The position numbers and the translations under genes are program-made. Shown here one piece after another: positions 7,434 to 13,990 of a stretch of 20,489 nucleotides of DNA. Location of the stretch: positions 1-20,489 of the forward strand of contig CAYHKQ010000047.1 in assembly GCA_964357255.1 (NCBI GenBank), read 5' to 3'. The notes beneath the pieces were generated by a model. The model saw nothing but the letters and a program-made list of their open reading frames with translations. It ran no database searches and was not told the DNA's origin. Positions within the stretch are counted from its first letter, which is position 1. Each line of letters starts with the position of its first letter. The stretch comes from JBBTIS01 sp038059855 (GTDB taxonomy: Bacteria > Elusimicrobiota > Elusimicrobia > JACQPE01).

Positions 7434-8185
7434 TGCAGTTTCTGGCCACCTCCCTAAATAAAAAGGACGGCTCCTTTGTCGTTGAGGGGGACGAGGCCTT
7501 TCATATCGTCCGGGTGCTCCGTAAAAAACCGGGCGATATCCTGCGCCTTTTTGACGGACGGGGGGAAATTTTATGGGGCAAAATTACCGTCGCCGAAACC
7601 GGCCGCATTTGGGGCCGGCTTCTTGAATCTCCTCCCAAGAACTGGTCCGGCGAGCGCCATTATCCCTTCGAGCTTCATCTTTATCAAGCCCTTCCCAAGG
7701 GCCAGAAATGGGACTGGGTTTTGGAGAAAGGATGCGAAATAGGTTTTGATCTTTTTGTTCCCTTAATCACCTCCCGCGTGATCGCTAAACTAGATCCCGC
7801 TCAACTCGCGCTTAAACAAGAGCGCTGGAAGCGCGTGTTAAGCGCGGCCGTCAAGCAATGCGGCCGCGCCAAGGCGCCGGAGTTGGCCCCGCTTATGAAT
7901 TTTGATCAAGCCGTCAAGGCATTGACCCGCCGTCAAGGCGTCTTAACCCTTTTTGCCTGGGAATCGGAACTCGCCCCGAATGCGGCCAAAGCGCTCGGGC
8001 ATCTGCCAAGCCCGCCATCCTCTGTCGCTATTTTTATCGGCCCGGAAGGCGGCTGGAGCCAAGAGGAAGTTCGCTTAGCCCAAGAGGCCGGGTTTCAAAT
8101 GTTGAGCCTGGGCCCCTACGTCCTGCGCACAGAAACAGCCCCCCTGGTCGCCGCCGGCATGGCGATAGCGTTGCTGGTTCAATAA
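7433..8185 (+). CDS. rsmE: 16S rRNA m3U1498 methyltransferase
   Basis: This encodes 250 aa. The start ATG overlaps the rfaE2 stop by one base (TGATG), so the longer frame from 7319 is rejected. The N terminus holds the PUA-like RNA-binding domain (GDEAFHIVRVLRKKPGD). The C-terminal SPOUT/trefoil-knot methyltransferase domain shows IFIGPEGGWSQEEV near residue 201 and SLGPYVLRTETA near 226, which form the S-adenosylmethionine site. RsmE methylates U1498 of 16S rRNA in the 30S subunit. It is the last gene of this run; an AT-rich hairpin overlaps its stop codon. Confidence 0.95.
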   Translation: MQFLATSLNKKDGSFVVEGDEAFHIVRVLRKKPGDILRLFDGRGEILWGKITVAETGRIWGRLLESPPKNWSGERHYPFELHLYQALPKGQKWDWVLEKGCEIGFDLFVPLITSRVIAKLDPAQLALKQERWKRVLSAAVKQCGRAKAPELAPLMNFDQAVKALTRRQGVLTLFAWESELAPNAAKALGHLPSPPSSVAIFIGPEGGWSQEEVRLAQEAGFQMLSLGPYVLRTETAPLVAAGMAIALLVQ

Positions 8186-8204
8186 TTTCGACGAAATTTT
8201 TATT
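8184..8204 (+). terminator. weak AT-rich hairpin plus T-run after rsmE
   Basis: AATTTC (8184-8189) pairs with GAAATT (8193-8198) around a 3-base loop, followed by T-rich sequence. The stem is short and AT-rich and includes the last bases of the stop codon. It sits between convergent genes, where a terminator is expected. Confidence 0.4.
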
Positions 8205-8228
8205 CATTATGTACCACTATTTACGTTG

Positions 8229-9380
8229 CTAAGCAAAGATTTCCTCAAAAAATTCCTGGTAGGGCAGGGCCAATTCCCCTTGGGAGAATTTTTGGCGGGT
8301 ATCGCCACGGTACACAAGATATTTTTGCACCGGCTTGTGGGCGATCTCTTTAAAAGAGCGCAGGCCGCTCATCTGGGCTTCGCCCGCTTGGCGGGAGTAT
8401 TTGCATTCAATGGCCACAAGCCGGCTACCTTGGTCAATGATGAGATCAACCTCGGCTCCTGCGTCGGTCCTGTAAGAGCTTAACTTCCAATCCTTGCGGT
8501 GAGAGCGCATGAGATAGAGGCATTGCAGGATGATCCATTGTTCAAAAAGTTGGCCTTTTTCCATGGGACTTAAGGGCTGGCGGTGAATTCCGAGCAAGGC
8601 ATTGCGCACTCCAACGTCGAAGAAGATAAAACGGTCGCGCTGGCTGACGCGTCTTTTGGATTGCTTGGCCTTAAAAGGGGGAATCCGCACCGCAATCAGC
8701 GTTTCTTCGAGAATACCGTAGAAACGGCGGACGGTTTCTTTGGGAATTTCCGCATCGCTCGCGATTTTGGAGTAGTTGACCCATTGGCCGCTCGCCTCGG
8801 CCGCCGCATCCAGGAATCTGGCGTAGGCGCCGAGATTGCGGCTTAAGGCTTCGGCTTGGATTTCTTCGCGTAGATAAACCGCGGCGTAACTAGCTAAGAC
8901 ATCCGGCCCCTCTTTGGGGTCAAGGCAGATTCCAGGTAGCGTGCCAAGCCGGAGAGCAAGCTCCAGGTCAAATGAAGGGCCGAGCTCAAAAAGTGAAAGA
9001 GGGTCAAGGTAGTCGAGCAGGATTCGGCCGGGCAGGAGATTGGCTCCGCCGCGCTTGAGCTTCCTGGCGCTTGATCCGGTGAGAATAAAACGCAAATCAC
9101 TCGATTCGTCTAGGAGGGCTTGAACGGAGTTGAGCAAAGCCGGAATTCGTTGCACCTCATCAATAAAAATCAGGGATGGTTTCTGGAGCGTTATGAGTTC
9201 GCGCCGGAGTCGCCCGTGGTCTTTGGAGTAGGCAAGAAAAGACGCCTCGTCCGCCAGATTGATAATGCGCTTGGGGTTGAGGGAGCGGCAAAGAGTGGAT
9301 TTGCCGACCTGCCGGGGACCCAACAACAGGATGCTTTTGGCGCTTTGTTTTAGGTGAGCGGCTATCTCTCTAACCAACAT
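8229..9380 (-). CDS. DUF4143-type P-loop ATPase
   Basis: This encodes 383 aa on the minus strand. The Walker A motif is GPRQVGKST (21-29), the Walker B is SLIFIDEVQ (69-77) and a sensor-like LTGSSARKL follows near 100. The C-terminal half is a DUF4143-type domain, with GAEVDLIID...VAIECK (about 319-337), a pattern like the PD-(D/E)xK nuclease core. Such proteins are common, patchily distributed and often horizontally transferred; their biological role is poorly known and some are linked to toxin-like or defence contexts. Here it stands alone, convergent with rsmE and divergent from mtaB, which fits an independent insertion between housekeeping genes. No partner gene is visible. Confidence 0.88.
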   Translation of the reverse strand: MLVREIAAHLKQSAKSILLLGPRQVGKSTLCRSLNPKRIINLADEASFLAYSKDHGRLRRELITLQKPSLIFIDEVQRIPALLNSVQALLDESSDLRFILTGSSARKLKRGGANLLPGRILLDYLDPLSLFELGPSFDLELALRLGTLPGICLDPKEGPDVLASYAAVYLREEIQAEALSRNLGAYARFLDAAAEASGQWVNYSKIASDAEIPKETVRRFYGILEETLIAVRIPPFKAKQSKRRVSQRDRFIFFDVGVRNALLGIHRQPLSPMEKGQLFEQWIILQCLYLMRSHRKDWKLSSYRTDAGAEVDLIIDQGSRLVAIECKYSRQAGEAQMSGLRSFKEIAHKPVQKYLVYRGDTRQKFSQGELALPYQEFFEEIFA

Positions 9381-9386
9381 ATAGGT

Positions 9387-9415
9387 ATTTTACCTTGTAA
9401 ATGACCTACATTCAA
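9387..9415 (-). promoter_or_regulatory. sigma70-type promoter of the ATPase gene
   Basis: Read on the minus strand: TTGAAT (9415-9410), exactly 17 bp spacer, TAAAAT (9392-9387). The expected transcription start falls at or within a base or two of the ATG (A at 9380), so the mRNA would be leaderless. No obvious ribosome-binding site could fit in such a leader. Confidence 0.5.
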
Positions 9416-9446
9416 GACGATATAAGTAATTCCCCTATGCCTTATG

Positions 9447-9475
9447 TTGTCGCTCTGAAGGGGGAATGTTAAAAT
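9447..9475 (+). promoter_or_regulatory. sigma70-type promoter of mtaB
   Basis: TTGTCG (9447-9452), 17 bp spacer, TAAAAT (9470-9475). The expected start is near 9482, about six bases before the mtaB ATG, leaving no room for a Shine-Dalgarno sequence in the leader. Confidence 0.45.
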
Positions 9476-9487
9476 GAGTTGCACGCA

Positions 9488-10804
9488 ATGAAACTTTTTA
9501 TTCATTCCTTCGGTTGCCGGGTCAATCAGTATGAGGGGGAAAAAATCCGGCAGGGTTTTGAGCGCGGCGGGTTTGCCGCGACGGATGATTGGCGCGAGGC
9601 GGATGTTTGCGTCATCAATACTTGTTCGGTTACGGATCATGCGGAGCGGGACGCGAGGGTTCTGTTGCGTAAAATTACCGACGCCAACCCTTCCTCGCGC
9701 GTTGTGGTGACGGGGTGCTGGGCCAGCCGGGACCCGGGGGCGATTGGAAAAATGTTTCCCCAGGTCACGCTCGTAGGCAATGACGGCAAGGAGAATATCC
9801 CAGCCCTTTTTGGCTGTTCGATGGGCTTGGGGGACGGGCGCGATGCGCTGGGGTCGTTTGCGCGGCATACCCGGGCATTTATCAAGGTTCAAGATGGCTG
9901 TAATATGCGCTGCGCCTATTGCATTGTTCCTGTAACGCGGCCCGCGATGTCCTCGCGTCCGCCGCAGGCCGTTGTAGCGGAAATTAGCGGGATGATTGAG
10001 TCGGGTTACCGGGAATTTGTGCTTTGCGGCGTCCGTTTGGGGCGGTACTGGGCGCGGGAGGGAGAGGGGAAGATGGGGCGAGGGGGAGATGGGGGGAAAG
10101 AGACAAAATGGGTTGATCTCTTGGGTTTGATTGAGAGAATAGCTGGTTTGCCGGGGGATTTTCGGATCAGGCTGTCCTCGATCGAGATTACGGATTTGAC
10201 GGACCGTTTTTTGGGGGGTTATGCCCGCACCCCTAAAACCGTGCCGTACTTTCATGCGCCGCTTCAGTCGGGTAGCGACCGCGTCCTGGTCGCGATGAAG
10301 CGCTGGTACACGACGAAATTTTACAGCGAGCGTCTTAGCGCCGCGCGTCGGGCATTGGGCGATGATGTTGCGATTTATACGGATTTTTTGGCGGGATTTC
10401 CCACGGAAACGGAGCGGGATTTTGAGGACTCCTTAAATTTTGTCGGGGCTATGGGCTTGGCCGGTTTGCATATTTTTCGCTTCAGTTCGCGAACGGGAAC
10501 GCCGGCCGCCGCCATGGCGCCGGTTTATCGGCCCAAGGAGCTTCGCGAACGCATGGAGCGCGCCCTTGCGCTCGACGCTAAACTGCGCAGAGCTTTTGCC
10601 CGTCGGTTTGTCGGACGCACCCTGACTGTTTTGTTTGAGGAGGCATATCGTGACAGGAATTATTACAGGGCCAGGGCTGAAAATTTTCTTGAGGTGCTGG
10701 TGCCGGCGGCGGCCAAAGAGCATGATTGGCGCGCGGTTGAGGCCGGCGCCGTAGTCCAAGACGGCCGCACGCCTTTTTTGGTGGCAGAGACAAGAGAGGG
10801 TTAG
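9488..10804 (+). CDS. mtaB: tRNA (t6A37) methylthiotransferase MtaB
   Basis: This encodes 438 aa from the ATG at 9488; a TTG three codons earlier is the only close in-frame alternative. The N-terminal methylthiotransferase domain has the three expected cysteines (C10 in FGCRVNQYE, C46 in INTCSV, C77 in VTGC). The radical-SAM CxxxCxxC is C138/C142/C145 (GCNMRCAYCIVP). The C terminus (from about 375) looks like a TRAM RNA-binding domain. GCRVNQYE and overall length favour the MtaB subgroup over MiaB or RimO. It adds a methylthio group to t6A37 of tRNA. Oddities are a Gly/Glu/Lys-rich insertion (about residues 189-207) encoded by a G-run tract, and VTRPAMSSR where relatives mostly have an RG before the SR. 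Confidence 0.9.
   Translation: MKLFIHSFGCRVNQYEGEKIRQGFERGGFAATDDWREADVCVINTCSVTDHAERDARVLLRKITDANPSSRVVVTGCWASRDPGAIGKMFPQVTLVGNDGKENIPALFGCSMGLGDGRDALGSFARHTRAFIKVQDGCNMRCAYCIVPVTRPAMSSRPPQAVVAEISGMIESGYREFVLCGVRLGRYWAREGEGKMGRGGDGGKETKWVDLLGLIERIAGLPGDFRIRLSSIEITDLTDRFLGGYARTPKTVPYFHAPLQSGSDRVLVAMKRWYTTKFYSERLSAARRALGDDVAIYTDFLAGFPTETERDFEDSLNFVGAMGLAGLHIFRFSSRTGTPAAAMAPVYRPKELRERMERALALDAKLRRAFARRFVGRTLTVLFEEAYRDRNYYRARAENFLEVLVPAAAKEHDWRAVEAGAVVQDGRTPFLVAETREG
10056..10096 (+). repeat. G-run tract inside mtaB (possible G-quadruplex)
   Basis: Six runs of 3-6 G occur at 10056-58, 10060-62, 10066-69, 10075-78, 10082-86 and 10091-96, with loops of 1-6 bases. The first four alone satisfy the usual G-quadruplex pattern. 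The tract is on the coding strand and encodes a low-complexity Gly/Glu insertion. Confidence 0.8.
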
Positions 10805-10820
10805 AGAGTGAAAAGAGAAT

Positions 10821-10936
10821 TGGAACAAAGGTCAATTCCTTCTCCAAAGCCTCCAATCCCAAACTCAATCCACTCAAGCCCAAATGCTCCGCATCGAAGG
10901 AGCCATGGCCCTCATTCAAGAACAGCTTGTCCCTAC
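10821..10936 (+). repeat. upstream copy of 116-bp direct repeat
   Basis: It matches 13122-13237 at 114 of 116 positions, with differences at 10832 and 10837. It lies within the truncated coiled-coil gene and marks the left edge of the fibre/barrel cassette. Confidence 0.97.
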
Positions 10937-10968
10937 TCCTATGACGCCGCAGACTCCGACCCCGACCC

Positions 10969-10995
10969 TTGACACACACACACCAGTTGTATCAT
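10969..10995 (+). promoter_or_regulatory. possible promoter of the fibre cassette
   Basis: A perfect TTGACA (10969-10974) is followed after 15 bp by TATCAT (10990-10995). The spacer is short, so this is tentative. It would leave a leader of roughly 38 bases containing the GGAGG of the fibre gene. It lies in the divergent tail of the truncated coiled-coil gene and includes a short CA repeat. Confidence 0.35.
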
Positions 10996-11039
10996 CAAAA
11001 CGATAAATATCGCAAAATTTTTAAAAGTCGGAGGCAATC

Positions 11040-12257
11040 ATGTCAAGGGAAATCAAATATGATTCCGTAGGCGGGGACTCCAGCACGGACCCGATCGTTA
11101 AGTTTCTTGATGGTTCCACGGAAAGAGCCAGAATTACCCAGGATGGCAAGCTTGGAGTGGGAGCAGCAAGTCCCGGCGACACCCTGGACGTACAGGCTGC
11201 AACTGGCACAGCAAGGATAACATCAACGACTTCCACCAACAGAGTCTACCTAGGCATTACCAACGCAGGCACTTTAACGATAGGTAAAGCAGGCAGCACA
11301 GCAAACAGTCTGTTGGATTACGAAGGCATTGCTTATGCCGGAGTCATAGAGGCAAGCGGCAGTAATTCTCTGCAATTAGCTACAAACGCCACAGCCAGAT
11401 TAACTATAGATTCCTCAGGAAAGGTTGGCATCGGCACAAACGCCCCGGGAGCCAAGTTGGAAGTTAACGGCCAAATTTCTGCCAACGCCGGCTCCGTTTC
11501 CTCCCCCGCCTATGGGTTTGTTAATGACCTTAACACCGGCATGTATTCCCCCGGCGCGGATAGCCTTTCTATCACCACCGGGGGAACGGAGCGCCTTAGG
11601 ATTAATTCTGACGGCAACGTTGGTATTGGAACTTCGACTTTTGATGGCGTGAGCGATAAATTGGTTATCAGCCGCAATGGCATGTCGACCGGCGATATAG
11701 TTGAAACTATATTAGGTGATCGCTCTGTTTCTAGCTTCGCTTTACAAATTCGCTATGAGCACAATTCGACGGAGGGTAGTCGGCGTGCCTTATTTTTTAT
11801 GCGGGGCGATGACACGGCCTCTGGCGTAGGAATTATTCTTAAAAAAGGCGGTAAGGTAGGCATTGGAGCCAACAGCCCGACAAGCCTGTTGCATCTGCGC
11901 GCCAGTAGCGCCAAACTTACGATTGAGGACACGGCAGCGAGCCCCCTTGACACCATTCAGTTTGGTCCCGATGGTAGCACGGAGGCGTCTTTTAAGTGTG
12001 ATCGCAGTAGTGCCCATACATTCACTATCGGTCATGAGGCTAGCGGCCTTCAAATCAAATTTGATGGAGGGGGTGGCCCGATAAAAATGGGAGGCGCTAG
12101 CACGGAGATTGTCAAGATTACAAGTATAGGAACATTGATTTTACGCAATTACGACGGTTCTGGGGGTGAACCGACGGGTGAAACTGGTGCCCTGTATTTC
12201 AGGACTGACACGAATAAGATTAGGGTTTATTACAGTGGCGGATGGCATGATGCATAA
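11040..12257 (+). CDS. phage-tail-fibre-like repeat protein
   Basis: This encodes 405 aa with a clear GGAGG (11030-11034) before the ATG. It contains four copies of a 'GxVGIGTxxPxxxLxV'-type unit: near residues 36-51 (GKLGVGAASPGDTLDV), 127 (GKVGIGTNAPGAKLEV), 195 (GNVGIGTSTFDGVSDKLVI) and 271 (GKVGIGANSPTSLLHL), each preceded by a short beta strand rich in R-x-R/T-I. The C terminus 'TGALYFRTDTNKIRVYYSGGWHDA' resembles endings of tail-fibre and related trimeric beta proteins. No signal peptide and no membrane helix are seen. Such repeats are typical of phage fibres and fibre-like bacterial proteins, but no other phage gene is nearby. The end overlaps the next gene by up to 11 bases. Exact role unknown. 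Confidence 0.7.
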   Translation: MSREIKYDSVGGDSSTDPIVKFLDGSTERARITQDGKLGVGAASPGDTLDVQAATGTARITSTTSTNRVYLGITNAGTLTIGKAGSTANSLLDYEGIAYAGVIEASGSNSLQLATNATARLTIDSSGKVGIGTNAPGAKLEVNGQISANAGSVSSPAYGFVNDLNTGMYSPGADSLSITTGGTERLRINSDGNVGIGTSTFDGVSDKLVISRNGMSTGDIVETILGDRSVSSFALQIRYEHNSTEGSRRALFFMRGDDTASGVGIILKKGGKVGIGANSPTSLLHLRASSAKLTIEDTAASPLDTIQFGPDGSTEASFKCDRSSAHTFTIGHEASGLQIKFDGGGGPIKMGGASTEIVKITSIGTLILRNYDGSGGEPTGETGALYFRTDTNKIRVYYSGGWHDA

Positions 12258-13044
12258 AAAAATATTTTTAGTATCAACTGTATTTTTATTCTGCGGCGCA
12301 AATGCCTATTGTCTCCAGTTGAGCTTGGGGTATGAGCCTTTTTTAGTCAAGCAAATTAATAGCAAAGATACCGTTACTTACTCGAATGGCGTTAAAACGA
12401 GCTCCATCTATTCTCAAGACTCACAAAGCTTGGTATTTTCCTTGTTATCTTTGAGACTTTCCGAAAAATTGGTAGATTGGCCCGGAAGCATTCGTCTTTC
12501 AGGAGAAGTCGGTATTTCGGCTAACCCGCTTTCTTTGAGAAAGACTTGGTTTTTGGCTGCGCAAGACTCAAATTTTTCTGGAACAGTTGTCATTCCATAT
12601 TCAGACAGCGGAGGCGATTTCTGGGGTGGGCACAGTATGGGTTTTGTTCCAGACGGGCACGATTGGTATCTTGTCGAAGAAACGTCAATAATGCGAATTC
12701 CCGTTATGATCCATTTGGATAAGACGGTGGTCCTGGAGCCTGTGGACCTGGGGTTCGGAATCAACGGCGGCTTTGAGTTTATGGATATTTTTATGTTTAG
12801 GAGAAGAGGCGTTGCTCCTCAGGAAGAAATCGTGTCATATACGCATCTGGCAAGAATTTTGGGTATTACCGCAAAATTGGAATACGCTTTGTTTTCGAAT
12901 GCCAAAGCGTTTTTTAATATTGGTTATTCTGGGGTTCAGGGCCTTTCTTCATTTCGTTATAGATACGCGACAGCTTTTTTTGACGGCTACCGCTTCGACG
13001 GCCTGCGCTATAACGCCAAGATCGGGGTCTCATGGAAAATCTAA
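12250..13044 (+). CDS. secreted, probable outer-membrane beta-barrel protein
   Basis: This encodes 264 aa from the second of two adjacent ATGs (12247, 12250); the frame extends upstream to 12166 but that part lies in the fibre gene. MHKKIFLVSTVFLFCGANAYC is a clear signal peptide. The mature part alternates polar and hydrophobic residues, is rich in aromatic residues and Gly, and ends in an amphipathic strand (LRYNAKIGVSWKI), all usual for small outer-membrane beta-barrels. I recognise no named family. The DNA is visibly AT-richer than the neighbouring housekeeping genes. It overlaps the fibre gene upstream and the coiled-coil gene downstream, so the three are probably one transcript. Confidence 0.6.
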   Translation: MHKKIFLVSTVFLFCGANAYCLQLSLGYEPFLVKQINSKDTVTYSNGVKTSSIYSQDSQSLVFSLLSLRLSEKLVDWPGSIRLSGEVGISANPLSLRKTWFLAAQDSNFSGTVVIPYSDSGGDFWGGHSMGFVPDGHDWYLVEETSIMRIPVMIHLDKTVVLEPVDLGFGINGGFEFMDIFMFRRRGVAPQEEIVSYTHLARILGITAKLEYALFSNAKAFFNIGYSGVQGLSSFRYRYATAFFDGYRFDGLRYNAKIGVSWKI

Positions 13045-13262
13045 AGCCCAAGGAAAAGGAAGCCGTTGGCCTTATCAGCAAAGAATCCCTCCAAGCCCGC
13101 CTCATGAAGCTCCAAGAGGAATGGAACAAAGGCCAATCCCTTCTCCAAAGCCTCCAATCCCAAACTCAATCCACTCAAGCCCAAATGCTCCGCATCGAAG
13201 GAGCCATGGCCCTCATTCAAGAACAGCTTGTCCCTACGGACAAACTCGCCTCCAGCGGCTAA
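13032..13262 (+). CDS. small coiled-coil protein of unknown function
   Basis: This encodes 76 aa, starting at an ATG inside the end of the barrel gene (13-bp overlap). From about residue 17 to 66 it has heptad-like spacing of Leu/Met/Ile with many Gln and Ser (LQARLMKLQEEWNKGQSLLQ, then QMLRIEGAMALIQEQL), so a coiled coil is likely. No signal peptide is present. Its 3' half is duplicated at 10821-10936 in front of the fibre gene, which argues that this is a real, recurrent gene rather than a chance frame. The stop is followed by a 12-bp perfect palindrome (13261-13272, AAACCCGGGTTT). Function unknown. Confidence 0.6.
   Translation: MENLKPKEKEAVGLISKESLQARLMKLQEEWNKGQSLLQSLQSQTQSTQAQMLRIEGAMALIQEQLVPTDKLASSG
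13122..13237 (+). repeat. downstream copy of 116-bp direct repeat
   Basis: It is identical to 10821-10936 at 114 of 116 positions and lies inside the intact coiled-coil gene, marking the right edge of the 2.3-kb cassette. Confidence 0.97.
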
Positions 13263-13320
13263 ACCCGGGTTTGACGGGGAAGTTCCTGCGTCGCGCAAGG
13301 ACGAAAATAATTGCGAGGGC

Positions 13321-13329
13321 TGGTATAAT
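13321..13329 (+). promoter_or_regulatory. extended -10 promoter element of the HIT gene
   Basis: TGGTATAAT is an extended -10 (TG-N-TATAAT, hexamer 13324-13329), which can work with a poor -35. It ends seven bases before the ATG at 13337, so transcription would begin at about the first codon. No ribosome-binding site is present. Confidence 0.5.
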
Positions 13330-13336
13330 CCTGAAT

Positions 13337-13681
13337 ATGACCGATGCCAAGTGTCTTTTTTGCAAAATCGTCAACGGTGAAATTCCGTCTAAGCCCGTCT
13401 TTGCCAACGAAGAGATCGTGGCTTTCCGGGACCTCAATCCCATGGCCCCCGTCCACATTTTGATCGTGCCTAAGAAGCATATTCCGGCCTTGAGCGAGGC
13501 CAGGGCCGAGGATCAAGAGGTCTTGGGGGCCATCCAAATCGCCGCCAAGACCATTGCGGCCGAGCAAAAACTTGAGGGATTTCGTCTTGTTCTAAATAAT
13601 GGTAAACTAGCCGGGCAGACGGTGGATCATGTTCATTACCATTTGCTCGCAGGCCGGCGGATGTCTTGGCCTCCCGGGTAG
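13337..13681 (+). CDS. HIT-family nucleotide hydrolase/transferase
   Basis: This encodes 114 aa, the usual length of bacterial HINT-type proteins, starting MTDAKCLFCKIVNGEIPS. The histidine triad DHVHYHLLAGRRMSWPPG ends the protein as expected. The family hydrolyses nucleoside phosphoramidates and related adenylated compounds; the cellular substrate is generally unclear. An upstream in-frame extension to 12773 passes through the barrel and coiled-coil genes and is rejected. The gene is followed by a hairpin with a T-run and then by the rpsU operon. Confidence 0.92.
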   Translation: MTDAKCLFCKIVNGEIPSKPVFANEEIVAFRDLNPMAPVHILIVPKKHIPALSEARAEDQEVLGAIQIAAKTIAAEQKLEGFRLVLNNGKLAGQTVDHVHYHLLAGRRMSWPPG

Positions 13682-13695
13682 ACAGGGAAAAGCGA

Positions 13696-13717
13696 AACGC
13701 GATAGCGTTAATTTTTT
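13696..13717 (+). terminator. hairpin plus T6 after the HIT gene
   Basis: AACGC (13696-13700) and GCGTT (13705-13709) pair around a GATA loop, followed by AA and six T. The stem is only five pairs, but position and T-run fit an intrinsic terminator between the HIT gene and rpsU. Confidence 0.5.
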
Positions 13718-13753
13718 ACGGTTCACTTTTATATTTTAAGGTGGTGATTATTA

Positions 13754-13948
13754 GTGCCAGAGGTTAGAATAAGAGAGGGAGAGATGCTCGAAGAGGCGAT
13801 TCGCCGCTTTAAGCGTGAATGCGAACGCGAGGGAGTTCTTCAAGAAATTCGTCGCCGCGAGTGCTACGTGCCCCCGTCCATCCGCCGCAAGCAAAAGTTG
13901 GCGGAGGCGAAACGTCGGTTACGCCGGCGTCGGTCGTTTTCCTACTGA
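13754..13948 (+). CDS. rpsU: 30S ribosomal protein S21
   Basis: This encodes 64 aa from a GTG start with AAGGTGG nine bases upstream. The N terminus MPEVRIREGEMLEEAIRRFKRECEREG and the very basic C terminus (RRKQKLAEAKRRLRRRRS) are typical of S21, which acts in translation initiation on the 30S subunit. It is the first gene of the conserved rpsU-dnaG-rpoD macromolecular-synthesis operon, with dnaG 42 bp downstream. Confidence 0.95.
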   Translation: MPEVRIREGEMLEEAIRRFKRECEREGVLQEIRRRECYVPPSIRRKQKLAEAKRRLRRRRSFSY

Positions 13949-13990
13949 GCCAAATCGAGTTGATCTCGTTGCGAGCGAGCCCTTACTCTA

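Larger units (their letters stand above)
10812..11006 (+). pseudogene. decapitated copy of the coiled-coil gene
   Basis: In the frame matching the intact gene at 13032-13262 this stretch is open from a stop at 10809-10811 to TAA at 11004-11006. It lacks the first ~30 codons and any start codon for them. The first 39 shared codons are nearly identical to the intact copy, then the C-terminal tail differs (PMTPQTPTPTLDTHTPVVSSKR here, TDKLASSG there). Translation from the internal ATG at 10884 would give a 40-aa peptide, but nothing supports that. It begins eight bases after the mtaB stop and fills most of the gap to the fibre gene; the remainder (11007-11039) holds only that gene's ribosome-binding site. 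Confidence 0.75.

Noticed and set aside
9362..10255. 297-codon open frame on the minus strand opposite mtaB
   Set aside because: It is antisense to a clearly conserved enzyme and its product is low-complexity Pro/Arg-rich sequence.
10808..10973. GTG-initiated frame in the gap after mtaB
   Set aside because: It is out of register with the repeated coiled-coil frame and encodes Pro/Ser-rich nonsense.
10805..13262. Prophage remnant
   Set aside because: Only the fibre-like protein is phage-like; no integrase, terminase, capsid, lysis gene or att-like repeat was seen, and the direct repeats are coding.
12773..13336. Long in-frame N-terminal extension upstream of the HIT protein
   Set aside because: It passes out of frame through the barrel and coiled-coil genes and gives low-complexity sequence; the family starts at the ATG at 13337.
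13949..13990. Terminator between rpsU and dnaG like the one in E. coli
   Set aside because: Only a 4-bp CGAG/CTCG stem and no T-run are present.
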